This document shows positions 9,426 to 20,529 of a stretch of DNA of 64,000 nt, piece after piece. The DNA comes from Ixodes scapularis. Taxonomy: Eukaryota; Arthropoda; Arachnida; Ixodida; Ixodidae. The stretch's first letter is position 1. Each line of letters begins with the position of its first letter. The DNA is taken from positions 52,752,671 to 52,816,670 of the forward strand of contig NW_024609837.1 in NCBI RefSeq assembly GCF_016920785.2, written 5' to 3'. Made by a program: the position numbers and the translations under genes. A model generated the notes under the pieces. The model ran no database searches. It saw only the letters and a list, made by a program, of their open reading frames with translations, and was not told where the DNA came from.

Positions 9426-9621
9426 CTAAAATGATTAAATTCGTAGGAAGTTTATCACACAAGCCTTAATAATACGCACGAATATTTTGTTCATGCAAGG
9501 CAATACTATACAATAATATTTTTTCTAAAATGATTATTTGACATTTGTTTCGAAAGAAGACGGGTATCGGTATTCCTAAATTTAATCGCGATATTGTTTT
9601 GAAAAGGTAACTATTGTTTTG

Positions 9622-9661
9622 AAAAGGTAACGAAAATGTTTATACGTTTTCGTTACCTTTT
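9622..9661. repeat. Short perfect hairpin
   Basis: AAAAGGTAACGAAAA (9622-9636) is the exact reverse complement of 9647-9661 with a 10-base loop. A partial direct copy of the first arm lies just upstream. Confidence 0.9.
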
Positions 9662-9699
9662 AAAAAAAAAGTAAACTTACTGGCAACGATGTTGCTTCA

Positions 9700-10430
9700 A
9701 ATGCGTTACCGCCTGGACTGCACAATTCACGCGAAGAAAAATCTACTGTTTTTTTTTTCCTTATTTCTCTTTGGTGAAAAAGGCCATATTCAAATGTCGT
9801 TTGTCGTACATCAACCTAAGTGCAGGTTAAGCACAAGCCATTCTATATCGTCTTATCTAAGTAAGGATCAACAGCAAAATAAGGCAGGAAGCGCAAGCTC
9901 TTTGCGTTCGACGGTACCTTGGCTCCACAAGCGCTGATACAGCGGGATGATGAGTCTAAAGGCCCATACATACATTAGCGTTTTCACGCGTTTGAGTGCG
10001 GAACGGCGCCCTTGGGGAAGGGAGCGGTTGCTTGCGGTACGACTTACGCCGACAAGCATCACGCACTAACGCGTTGCAAGAGAGTAGAACGCCGTTCAAC
10101 TTACGAAGTGGCTTCGTTTACCGAGTGTTCAAAAAACCGATCAGAAGTCGATAAAAAAAAAAAAGAAGAGAATGTCACGTGCTCGGCCGGGCTTGTCAGC
10201 AAGGTGAATCCGGTTCTCCGTTTGGAGACGGATTTTGCTTTTGCCTGTTGGGGAGTGGGGGAGACTAGGGGAGATGGTTATTACTAGCCTCTGATGGTTC
10301 AAATTCGACAGAAGTCGCAAAAGCCGGTGGGATCGCCTGAAGAAATCGGCCACGTCGATGGTGTCGCCGGTCCCTACCTTTGATATCGCTAACAAATGGT
10401 GAGCAGCAGGCGACGATAACGCGTTTTTAT
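9700..10430. other. Non-coding stretch, nothing recognised
   Basis: Short ORFs of 60-90 codons occur on both strands, but none has a recognisable domain or splice context. Confidence 0.5.
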
Positions 10431-10433
10431 TCG

Positions 10434-10605
10434 CTATTAGGGAGCTTTCGTAGACCGCGTTTCCTCCTCCACTAAGCCCTCCGCAACGAAGAAGCCGCTA
10501 CTGCGCCTGCGCGCTGATGGCTTTGACTGCGAGTTCCGGATATCGTAGCGGGTGGCGGAGGGTGTTGCGGGATGGCGAAAACCATCTACGAAAACTCCCT
10601 ATTAA
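10434..10605. mobile_element. Small non-autonomous DNA transposon (MITE), copy A
   Basis: The ends form an imperfect 21-bp inverted repeat (10434-10454 with 10585-10605, three mismatches, core TAGGGAG ... CTCCCTA). The interior is GC-rich. It resembles the element at 23,416-23,589 in length, ends and internal phrases (CTCCTCC, CTGCGC-TGCG), so the two appear to be one family. Confidence 0.65.
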
Positions 10606-10619
10606 CAGCGTTGAACTGC

Positions 10620-11600
10620 GTTTCATCGCAACGGTGTGTTCAAGCTTTAAGCAAGAGGTTCTCTGCATTGTTTAGCCGCCGCCTTCGCAACAAAACGCAT
10701 CGCGCTCAAAAGCAAATGTGTGTATGGTCCTTAATCTCTACCGCTTTTAGCCTTTCTGGTTAGAACATGTTAATGTGAAGCGAAGTATTAGCAGGGAAGC
10801 GTGCTTTTAACGTGTTTTTAATTACGCGTTCTCGCGCAGTGGAAATGATACTTCAGGCGACACGATGCTTTTATCTCCAGAGACGCTCAGAGTAAGGATC
10901 TAACAAGGTGAGTTTAATGGAAAGTGCTACTTTTGTGGTACTACGCTAAGCAGTAAAGTTTGGTGCTCAATAATACACTGACGAAGTAAAATACGAAAAA
11001 TCATCGATTTCTTGCTAGTGTTGTACCGCATTTTCTACCAATAATTCTAACCAGTAGCGGCACGAATAAATGTAATTGTTTCTAATTTGCACTTTAAGCT
11101 ACTGATTCAATTTCAAGACAATTCCTTATACAATGAGTTGTACTAATTAATATTGTTTTCAATAAGATATATTAACTCTTTGCTTCCATTTTGAACAACC
11201 AAATGTGTTTATCACAAACTATCAAATTCAAAATTAATTTATTTTCAAAGTGTTTAGTTAGTTAAATATAGAGCACTATTTTACATAGGTACGTATTACT
11301 GTAAACAAGAAAAAATATTATATTCCATAATTATTTAGAGAATTTACAAAACAGAAAAATAAATAGTCCAGCAAAATAGTTAGCGGTAAGCGGGACACGT
11401 ACTCCTTTTCCATAAAAAAAGCCATGCAATTTTAAGAAATAATAAGAAATGCTTAAATCCTCGTCTATACAATAAGTGAATAAAGATGCGCTCACCCAAA
11501 CCCTTTCGTATATCATCTCCATTGTACAATTCAATGCTGGAAAAATAGCAAATGTGAGGCTCACGCATCTTGTAGACATAAAATAGTGTGCAGTCCCTTT
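10620..11600. other. AT-rich non-coding stretch
   Basis: Nothing recognised, apart from one plus-strand donor-like AACAAGGTGAGTT at about 10,900 that also occurs near 12,390. Confidence 0.5.
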
Positions 11601-11607
11601 CACTTAC

Positions 11608-11744
11608 CCTGTTAGAAGGATGTTAATGTCAGGATTGTTCTTTTCCTCGAAATACGACAATAGTGCATCAATTGCTCCATCCATGTATTTATAGGGATAA
11701 GTTTTATCAAGGTTCAATGCAGCCTTCAGATTAGGCTCCTTATC
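11608..11744 (-). CDS. Putative internal exon, possibly of a secreted metalloprotease-like gene
   Basis: A 137-nt open segment on the minus strand is flanked by CCCTTAG and by the donor GTAAGTG. It encodes 45 residues including YKYMDGAIDALLSYFEEKNN and PDINILLT, with a following Gly. The pattern of a helix, then NP, then a hydrophobic strand ending in Gly loosely recalls the start of M12B (reprolysin) metalloprotease domains, which are expanded in ticks. No zinc motif was found in the window, so this is a weak guess. The exon is phase 0 in and phase 2 out. It could follow the 22.4-kb exon, which ends in phase 0. Confidence 0.5.
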
Positions 11745-13970
11745 CTAAGGGTTGTTCGTAAAAAACCGTCATTAAAGGCAGGCATCCAATGTTCTGGTAT
11801 TTCTGTGTGAACAAACAAAACTCTCTTCTGCGAAATATGATTGACCTTCATCTAAAATAGTGGGCGTTAATGTAAAAGCGAATCTTTCCACTTTCCTTGT
11901 GTGATAGGGCATGCTGTATACTGGACAAGCCTTGCAAATGAGCAAATAAGATCAGCAGATTGTGAAGAAGAAAATTAACATATCTTAGACCTCTCAGGGA
12001 TAAACGCCAGGCCATGGCGGTGGTCACTTTTCACACTACATATAACTTCGTTCGAAGACTATACGCGACGGCGAAATGGACTTCAGACAATGACCACTAC
12101 CGCCGTAGTGCACGAAGCGCCTTCGTTTTTGTTTGCTCTCCTTTTTTCTCTTAGGTTTATGGCAGCTAAGCAATTAGTGTTGTGCCGTCGAAGTGCCATA
12201 TATTCCCATAAAAGGGTGGGGGAGGTGCTTGTTACTGCAGTTCAAAAAGTAGTCAGCGGCTCGCGTTTCATATGACGTCGAACAAATTTCCTCTTTGCTG
12301 AAGATTATTAGAAGGCAATATCATAATTTTGGTTATGCAAGTCAAAGGTTACATTCTCTGTTTAACATTTCAATTGACTTTGAGCTAACAAGGTGAGTTC
12401 TTAATGTCCTTGTCGCTGAAAGCTCATTACTGCGTTTCTAAACGTAGAATTAAAAATACACTTTTAGTGTCACTCTAATCATGTCCGGCACACTCAAAGC
12501 ATTCAACGTTAAGTACAGTATGTACAGCGAATTATGCATTATTTTATTTTCTTGCAGGATAAATAACATTAGCTCTTGGCCAAATATCTAAGTACACTTT
12601 TAGGGACGAGTTATGCAGTTTTTTAGCCGGCTGATAAAGGATCCACCAGGTTTCAAAACGTTTCCGGGCTTTCCGATCGCGAAATAGGATCCTAAACTAA
12701 GGGTAATATTGTTATGAACTTGATTACATGTATAATAATGGTGCAATTTATAACATGTTTATTCGGATAAGAAAGGTTGATATTTTTGAAGATAAAATAA
12801 CTTGAGCTGCCTATTTACATATCTGAGTAATTAAGGGTTAGCTAACAATAAAATGCCTTACCAGGTCTTTTATTCGATATTGAATATTGATCCCATCGAC
12901 AAGAAAATAACTTCTGAGGTCATCTCTTGCCTGGAAAAAGTATGCCATCAAGTGAACGTTACAAAAAAATGGTATACTTTTTTATGTAATACCTTGATTA
13001 GTGCACGATACAAGAAAATACCGCTAATGATAATATTTATATATTTTCTAGAACCAAACTTATATATTGAGGTTTTGGCAGTAGGCATGTTAGACGCTAC
13101 ATAGTTATAAAAGAATATTATAAGTAAATCGGCATAACTTTCTGAGGACTCGAGCATCTTTAGCTATATATCTCTTTCTCAGGATAACAGAAGTACATAG
13201 CTTGGCAGATAAATATAACAAATGATGTTGAACACCTATGTGCACGCAGAAGTGATTTCGTATTGTATAATAACGATGCACTCTGGTGCTGCGGCGCAAC
13301 AACAAGGAACACTACGCAAAACTAAATAAATAATCAATATACCCCGGCAAATACATACCAACATTATAACTGATATACTGCCAACGCTTAAACTGGTGTG
13401 TTATGACGGAATACATGTTTTTAGCATTGAAATTGTTTTTGACAAGTTTGCAATCTCACATTTCGTGCATCATTACAAAGGCATTTGCTGTTTATGAACA
13501 CAAACAATAAACAAATGAAATAATAAACTAATGATTGATTAAGAATGCAATTTATGAAGATATAAAATTAGATATTACGCTACATTGCTAGTGTAGCATT
13601 CCCGTGGATATAATTAGCGGACTATGATTTTTTAAAGGTCATATTTTATATAGGGAGGAATATCTACGGGTGTGGAGTTTAATTCCAATGTTCGTAATCA
13701 TCCAAAAAAACCAATGCGATTGTGAAGCTTACGTCTTCTAATACGTTATCTACCGCTGTCTAACGTCGGCATAAAATCTCAAACCATCAGCGCAGTTGCT
13801 GCCAAATGGACAATGTGGATCAAGCTGCCTTGATGGAACAAACACCCACTGCCTGCTGTTGTAAAAATACTACTACAGCAAACTATGTTAATGTGGAGTA
13901 TTAGAAGTCGTTTTATCAATGCTTGTGAAATAAAGGACGTTCACACTTTTTATATAGACATATCTATATA
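11745..13970. other. AT-rich non-coding stretch, possibly intronic
   Basis: No recognisable domain or repeat. If the minus-strand exons at 9.4, 11.7 and 22.4 kb belong together, this is intron. Confidence 0.5.
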
Positions 13971-15010
13971 CAGGGTGTTTCACGAAAGGTGGACAAATTC
14001 GATATTGCGAAAACTATTTATCGCACCGAAAAAGGCTTGTGTCATATTGGTCCTAGGCCACGGGTCTATTTAGGAAAATGATTAAAGTTCGGGATAATTA
14101 ATTTGTTAATTATCTTCGCGCAATAATTTTTTCTTAATGTTATGTTTATGGGCATGGTTTCAATTAAAATCTTGCTGAGCATCATCGAAAAACACTAACT
14201 CAACAAATTGCATAACGATAAAAGACACACGCGGAATTTTACGGCTTTCTGAAGAACCGCACAACTTCGACGGGTTTTTAAGTTTCGATTTGCAATCAGA
14301 GCACTTTTCGGCACCGACGGCACCCTATCCCATGAGATATAGACGCTTTCAGCGCGCGCCAGATTGAGCCGCCATTGCCGACCTTCTCTTGTCTTACCGA
14401 GATGCCGAGTCACTAAAGCGGGCGTTGACGAGCCTCCACAAGGGCCTATGCTGGGGAGAAGGACACAGTAACATTTGAAATGGTAATAACCGGTCCTACT
14501 GTGGTAATGAGGAAGTGGGGCGAACGGAATAATAGGGACCAAAAACTGAAGGTCAGTTATGGCGGCGCCCATGCACAGCTGCCTGAAAGCGTCTATAGTA
14601 CAAGCAGCCTCTGCTGCGTTGCGCGAGGACAGCGCAGCAGAGGTTGGTTGCACTTTTTCTCCACGAGGTGCGGTGTCGTCGGTGCCTAGAAGCGCTCCGA
14701 TTACAAACCGAAACTAAAAGAACACGTCAAACTTGTGCGAATATCCCGCGTGCCTTCTATCGATATGCAATTTGTTGAGTTTGTGTTTTTCGATAATGCA
14801 CAGTAATATTCTAATGGAAACCATGCCCTTAAACTCAATATCAAAAGAAAAAACTAGTTACGTGAAAATAATTAACAAATGAATTATTCGAACTTTAACA
14901 ATTTTCCTAAATAGGCCCATGTCCTCGAACCAAAACGACACAATCCTGTTTTTGGTGCAATGCGTGGTTTTCGCAATATCGATTTTGTCCACCTTTCGTG
15001 AAACACCCTG
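13971..15010. mobile_element. 1-kb palindromic DNA transposon
   Basis: The ends are CAGGGTGTTTCACGAAAGGT and its near-perfect inverse (CTTTCGTGAAACACCCTG). The inverted arms extend inward for about 250 bp or more on each side, and parts of the interior also pair (AGTTTCGATTTGCAATC against GATTACAAACCGAAACT). TATA flanks both ends, a possible target duplication. No transposase is encoded, so it is non-autonomous. An internal hairpin CCTCTGCTGCG ... CGCAGCAGAGG lies near 14,607-14,643. Confidence 0.85.
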
Positions 15011-15239
15011 CATATACATTGAAATACGAAGGTGCATTTGGATTTTTTTACTAGTCAGTGCGAAATATTTTATAAAGAGGAGATGAATGTATTGACCATT
15101 TTTAATAAAAATGAAGCATGTATGAGGTCACAACCTAGAGTGACCTATTAAGGAAGTGGGGATTGCCTCAAAAAACAGTTAGCCAACTTTTGTTTGTAGA
15201 CTAATCACCCGCTGAAGTCCGTAGCCCGTGTTTTAGATG

Positions 15240-15965
15240 CATAAATAGACTCCTAGACTTCGTCTGGTTCATTGGGCCGTTTAAAAAAAATCGGGTTTGT
15301 GTGTGTGTTTATACAGCCTAGAACTTGGTCTGCCTCACAGGGGCGACGAGTCTCCCAGCTGTAGATGAGCAATTTAGCCAGTGCGGTACAGCCGCTAGCC
15401 TGGGGTCTTTAACGTGCATCACGCAGTAGTGATACACGACCGCACGCCGGTACGATGCTCATCCAGATCGAAACGGGCAGGGGTGGGGCTCGAGCCCAGG
15501 ATCCCTGGGTTCTGCAGCGCGAGCTTTCGCTCCACGTGCCCCGAGCTGGTGTGCGCTAGACCACTCGGCCACCGATCCCCCCGTTGGGCCGTTTATTCAC
15601 CGATGTTTGTTTGCAAACAAGCTCACTACCACCCCTATCGGCGGACCCCTGCGCGCTTCCGGTTTTCCTCTTCTTTTCCATTTGTCTCTCATCCTTTTGT
15701 TATTTGCACTACTTTGTACAATGCACTGATGTTCTTACAAACCTACTACAAAAACTTTTCTGAAGGAAACTCTTCTTACCCGACAGCTGTGCGTTGCTGA
15801 AGAATAAATAAATATATTACCGGAAGTGTACTGGGGCACCAAATACTGTGGCGCCCTCGTGGTATCAACTCCCACCGAATGTGGTGAATAAAACACGGAA
15901 TCTGTCGGTGTGCACGCACGCGCGTGCACGTGCGCATTCTCTCGTCATCGTTTTCCTCCTGCATC
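15240..15965 (-). repeat. BEL/Pao-type LTR fragment split by a SINE
   Basis: The phrase GTGCACGTGCGCATTCTCTCG (about 15,922-15,942) and the phrase around CGTCTGGTTC ... GGCCGTTTA recur at 20.44-20.52 kb next to the BEL gag relic. This segment is therefore related to that element's LTR. Exact ends could not be set. Confidence 0.55.
15283..15583 (-). mobile_element. tRNA-related SINE
   Basis: On the minus strand the element starts with GGTGGCCGAGTGGTCTAG, a perfect Pol III A box (TGGCCGAGTGG, 15,571-15,561). A weaker B box (GGGCTCGAGCCC) and the phrase CACGTTAAAGACCCCAGG follow. An exact 11-bp target duplication TTGGGCCGTTT flanks it (15,272-15,282 and 15,584-15,594). It resembles the tRNA-related SINEs of ixodid ticks (Ruka type); that name is from memory and was not checked. 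Confidence 0.85.
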
Positions 15966-16200
15966 CTACCGGGCTGACAGTGATGTAGTTGCTGCTTCAA
16001 GAAAGGAAAGCCGCTGCACAGTCTTGTTTGTTTCCCTCCCGTCTGGAAGGGATATTATGAAAACTCGCAGGACGCATTTTATGTTGAAAAATATGGCGGT
16101 GACTTTTGCTAGTTTTCATGTCAGCAGCCGCCCGGCGAGTCGTCTTTTACAAGAACATCCCCTAGTTGGTATCGTGGCAACGTTCTTTGAAGGCACGAAG

Positions 16201-16202
<2 letters not shown>

Positions 16203-16247
<45 letters not shown>
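16203..16247. repeat. (TA)n microsatellite left of the hAT-like element
   Basis: About 43 bases of alternating TA. A further TA stretch follows the element at 17,172-17,184. Confidence 0.95.
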
Positions 16248-17171
16248 CATGGGTGGGCAGTATTTCAAATACAAGTATTTGAAATACGTATTTCAAATAC
16301 TTTGTGTATTTTGCATTTGTACTTAATTACAAATTGGGTAATGTATTTGACGTGTGTATTTAAATACTAAAACATGGGTATTTCAAATACAATTGTAATG
16401 AAATACAATTTTGTGGGCGAAAATATATCCCTCAAATTTATTGTCACGACTCGTTTTGCTCGACCTAAGACGTGTCCAGAGCAGGAAGAAAACTACGTTC
16501 TGCACCAAATGCAGTGTCTCTCAATCAAGCACAAGCGTTTAGTGACTTTGTGATTACGGTGCTAGTCCAGGGCAAGAATAGTGACGAAATCGACGTTCGC
16601 AGGAAGACTGGCTGAATAAGTGCCTGTGACAACTTGTGATGCTTTCCAGCCTGATTTCCATTCATATTTTTGCCTGGAACATTCTAAATGCACGGGTCGT
16701 CCAGATTTTTGTAACTGGTGCGAGTTGCAACAATAAAAATTCCCTGGCTAGTGTTGCGCGTGTTGGTCATCTCGGTTCTTTGTTGGTCTATACCAAAATG
16801 TAATCGACAAAAAAAGCTGCTTGAAGCTCTGTACTTTTTTCACCTATTACGTCCAAGCTGATTACATTTTTTTGTGATTATATTTCTATTACGTTACTAG
16901 AGCCTCGCACACTAACTCCCGAGTGTGCGATGGAAAATTAAAATGAGATACCCAGAAACTCGTTGCAGGTGCCCTGAAGTCGCTAACGCAAATTTTCAGG
17001 AATGCATTTGGAAAAGTATTTGGAGGAGACCAAATACATTTGGTTGTATTTGTATCTTGTACTTAAATGCTTTTTTTAAAATGTAATTAGATTTGTAATT
17101 AAATACATTTTTGACGAAGCATTTTGTATTTGTATTTCGATACATATTTGCAGGTATTTTGCCCATCCCTG
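16248..17171. mobile_element. hAT-like non-autonomous transposon with AAATAC subterminal repeats
   Basis: The right terminus, read inward, is CAGGGATGGGCAAAATAC and the left is CATGGGTGGGCAGTATTTC. Both ends carry many copies of ATTTCAAATAC, GTATTTGAAATAC or AAATACAAATAC. It lies inside a TA repeat, so the 8-bp target duplication cannot be told from the microsatellite. No transposase was seen. Confidence 0.75.
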
Positions 17172-17184
17172 TATATATATATAT

Positions 17185-17720
17185 CTTCGCTCTCGGGTGC
17201 GAGATGGGGAGGCGGGCGGTGAGAAAAATAAAAATAAGGAAAATGGAAGAAAAGAAAAGGGGGGGGGCATGCTTGCACGTGAGTGTGTGGGTGTGTGTGT
17301 GTGTGGGGGGGGGGGGTGGAGAGGGGTGTTTGGGTGCGTAACTTGAACTATCGAGCGTCTCGGTTCGCGCCCGAGCTGCTCCTGTGTCTCTGCTGGCTCT
17401 TCTCGGCCACCCGGGCGCGCTTTTGGGCCCACTTGATTTTGTTTTATTCCCTTGTTTCGTTCTGGTCACTGCCGAGCCCCAACGGCGCCTAGCGGGAGGT
17501 TGTTTGGGGATGCATGCGGGGCCCCTTCCCTGGCCGCGGCCTTCGTCTACCCATGGTCGGTCCTGAGAAGTTGTTTTTTCGCCTTTCAATGTGTTTTCTT
17601 TTTGTTTTGTTTTTTGCCGTCGTGCCAATGTGGCGGGTTTCCAGCTTTCACTGCAACATTAGGACCTGATGAAGAGCGGTCCCCGCTCGGAACGTCGTCC
17701 AATAAATACGTTTTAAAGCA
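17185..17720 (+). repeat. Simple repeats and a Penelope-type terminal fragment
   Basis: GT- and G-rich simple sequence (about 17,255-17,325) is followed by GC-rich sequence. This ends with CCTGATGAAGAGCGGTCCCC, a phrase repeated in the fold-back at 17,806-18,000, and then AATAAATACG. Confidence 0.45.
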
Positions 17721-17805
17721 TTTACCTCCTTTTTACGATATATATATATATATATATATATGTGTGAAGTAAGGTAAATATAAAAGAATGAACCGGTAAA
17801 AGTTA

Positions 17806-18000
17806 ATAAGTCAAAGCTGCGTACTGTCGGAGTTACTAATACGAAGTTTCTGACGACGTTTCGAGCAGGGACCGCTCTTCATCAGCTAACGAGTGTATTC
17901 ACGGGCTGTACACTCGTTACCTGATGAAGAGCGGTCCCCGCTCAAAACGTCGTAATATACTTTGTATTAGTAACTCCGACAGTACGCAACTTTGACTTAT
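17806..18000. repeat. Fold-back element with arms of about 93 bp
   Basis: The arm 17,806-17,899 pairs with 17,908-18,000 with roughly eight mismatches. Each arm contains the phrase around GAAGAGCGGTCCCCGCTC. It is probably a Penelope terminal repeat copied in inverted orientation. Confidence 0.85.
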
Positions 18001-18179
18001 ATATATTAATATATAAATATATATATCCGTTCTTCTTGTGCTTCTTGAACTCTTTCCTAGACTTCATCTGTTTGAATGTCTTGTTTGTCGATGAGTGAAC
18101 TTGGCTCTTCCAGTGCATGCGTTTGTACTGCACACTCTGGGATCGAAAATCATTGCTCACAATGTTTTAGTGCAGTTAA

Positions 18180-18680
18180 GGCGCTGCTGGATGTAATATG
18201 GCAGCTTGCAAATGTCGGATCTCACGTCCTCCTAGAGAGAGGTTTCTGAAGGACGAGACGATCTGTGACACGAATCGATCATCTTGCTTTTGAGTGAGTG
18301 TGCAGACAATACGGGTACCATCATACTAAGTTCCTTAAACCATCAAGCCAAAAATGATTTCTATGACTTTGAGCTCTTCTCTCAAGCATTGATTTCATCC
18401 CATTGCGACCTGCAAGTAGACGCCTGAAGATATTAGGACACCAATATCGCCTGTTCCGGTTTCAGCAGGAAAAACATACCCTAACAGATTGTCATCAAGT
18501 TGCAGGTATGAGATCGCGCGCAGGTCAGGGATTTTCAGATATTCAAATGATAGCTTCTGATTGCTCTCTTGGCTCCGAGTGGGGACGATTACGCGTCGAA
18601 ATTGGTGCTTGGAAGCAATGTTTCCAAGCGTTAAGATGATTAGATCCTCTTTGCCAACGACTTCACAACCAAGTTTTTTT
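18180..18680 (-). pseudogene. BEL/Pao protease (DUF1758-like) remnant
   Basis: On the minus strand the translation, with frame breaks, gives EDLIILTLGNIAS, KIPDLRAISYLQLDDNLLG, GDIGVLISSGVYLQVAMG and ELKVIEIIFGLMV. These match in order the aspartic-protease region and the start of the RT linker of BEL/Pao pol. It is split from the gag part by a 96-bp insertion. The downstream pol is missing, and the fold-back at 17.8-18.0 kb begins soon after. Confidence 0.65.
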
Positions 18681-18776
18681 CTTGGTAGAAGAGCGTGTTG
18701 GTTTAAGTCAAGGATAAAGAAAGAATAAACAATTAAAACAGGGACAACACAACCACATCTTTTATTCTTTCTTCAT
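18681..18776. mobile_element. 96-bp insertion with 12-bp target duplication
   Basis: CCAAGTTTTTTT occurs on both sides (18,669-18,680 and 18,777-18,788). The insert interrupts the BEL reading and has phrases (AAGAATAAA, TTTTATTCTTTC) like other Penelope-related termini here. Origin uncertain. Confidence 0.6.
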
Positions 18777-18789
18777 CCAAGTTTTTTTA

Positions 18790-20440
18790 GAAGCATTATG
18801 TTTTATAGATGAACGCTGACTGCTACTGCCCATAATTGTTCTCACGTAAGGCTCTTTGGTCGTATCCCTAAGGTCCAGCTTGTCTGCAGCTTGTACCGCC
18901 TAAGGTCCGCAATCTTCAAGGATGCATCATTTCCGACGTGGCAGAGTGGAAATGAGATAAGTGATAAAGAATCATCAAGTGGTGACTTAGCACCTATCAC
19001 TGGTCAATATCTTGCATGAACGGCAAACACGTGTAATGTGGTTTTGCTCGCCGCATTTAAAGCAAAAAACCCGCTCGTAAAAACTTGGCTCGTTTCTTTT
19101 GAGTAGAAAGGTTAGCTAGCCAGTTCTGTATCATGTGTTGGATGGCGTCACAAAAGGGGCACACTGTTGGCCGGTGTCATGCTGACATAGTTGACAGTGC
19201 AAGTGTTGAAAGGTTGGTTGCTGGGGAGACTTCTTGAAGTCTCATCGGCGGTAATCCACGTCGTAGAGTGTTGCTTGCATGATCAATGTAGCCATCCTTA
19301 CAAATTTATATTTCTATCCGAGAAACGCCATGATGACGGCAGCCTGCTTTTCTCGTCGCAAGGTAGGCGTATCTGCTGAGGATGCCGCTGCAGCCTCTTT
19401 TAACTTTTGGCGGTATAGGATGGCCAGCTCACGGGGAAGGCAGCGCATGAGGATGAGATGCAGAACGACAGCAAAGTTGGTAGGTGGGATATTCAACACT
19501 TCTCGGAACGTGACTTGGAAACGCAATGCGTCGTATAGTTTGTGCAGCTGTACTGCGTTGCTCGCGCTGTTGATCATCGTTAGACTTAGAAGGTTGCCAT
19601 TCGATTAAGATGTGACGTTGTCTAAATTGGACAGGAACTGCCCGTACTCCAAGATTATAGTTCAATTGAGACAGTAGGATTCCCTCCACAGCTCGTTTGG
19701 CGTCAGATGCAAGGTACGTAATAAGGTATTTAAACGTCTCGATTCGCGGGAGATCAGAATTTACGTAAATGGTTAAGTTTAAAAAATCCCGAAAGCGAAC
19801 GTTACCTGCAAAAGTTGGCATCTGGAGAGTGGGGAGGACGACTGCTCGAATACGTTTTGGGGCAGGTGTTGGAGGAGCGTTCCTCGTTATTGTCATTGTA
19901 GAAAGAAGGTTGCAGGCCTGGAGGTTGTTGAGACGAGATTTCGTCGCGGCCATGACAATGTTCAAGAGTTGCGGTAGGTTGCCTCAAGACTGCAGGGAAT
20001 ATTGAACTGCTGCACTGATACTGTGGCTGAAAACTGAGTGCTGAGAAGTGATATATTGATGTACTCAGTACTGAGTACCGGGCAAGGAGTAATGAAACTG
20101 TCCCGTGTATTGATGCTGTGGCAAATTCCTACAGGATAATCCTCCGATCCTTCCAGTTCGTCTTTCAGTTCGTTGTCCACGTCGTCGTTGATGGTTAGTG
20201 CTAAGAGTTCGTGGTAGGGAACGACCAGACGTGGTTTTTTCTGGATGAGGAAGCCCAACGGAAGCCGAAACTCCAGCTCTGGGGTGCCCACGTAGTGGAG
20301 AAAAACGTCTATGCTTGTGAGCGTTTCGGGTCACCGTGGCGCGGGTAACGGCTGGGGTCCTGCAAAGGCGGTCAATCTTGATGGCCTCGAAGGGTTTCGG
20401 TACCAAAATTTTGGGACTGTGGAGACTGGCGCGAGATGTC
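18790..20440 (-). pseudogene. BEL/Pao gag remnant
   Basis: Reading the minus strand from about 20,400, frame-broken segments give an N-terminal region (ALTINDDVDNELKDELEGSE), then the DUF1759-type core of BEL/Pao gag (PTLQMPTFAGNVRFRDFLNL, ETFKYLITYLASDAKRAVEG), and near 19,070-19,020 a zinc knuckle CFKCGEQNHITRVC. The longest uninterrupted piece is 178 codons (19,429-19,965). At least two frameshifts separate the parts. A related LTR end (GTGCACGCGCCCGCG ... CGTGCGCATTCTCTCG) lies at 20,480-20,520. Confidence 0.75.
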
Positions 20441-20529
20441 GTCTGGTTCGTAAGGCCGTTTATAGGACACTGACTTTGTTGGTGTGCACGCGCCCGCGTT
20501 CACGTGCGCATTCTCTCGTTGTCCTCATA

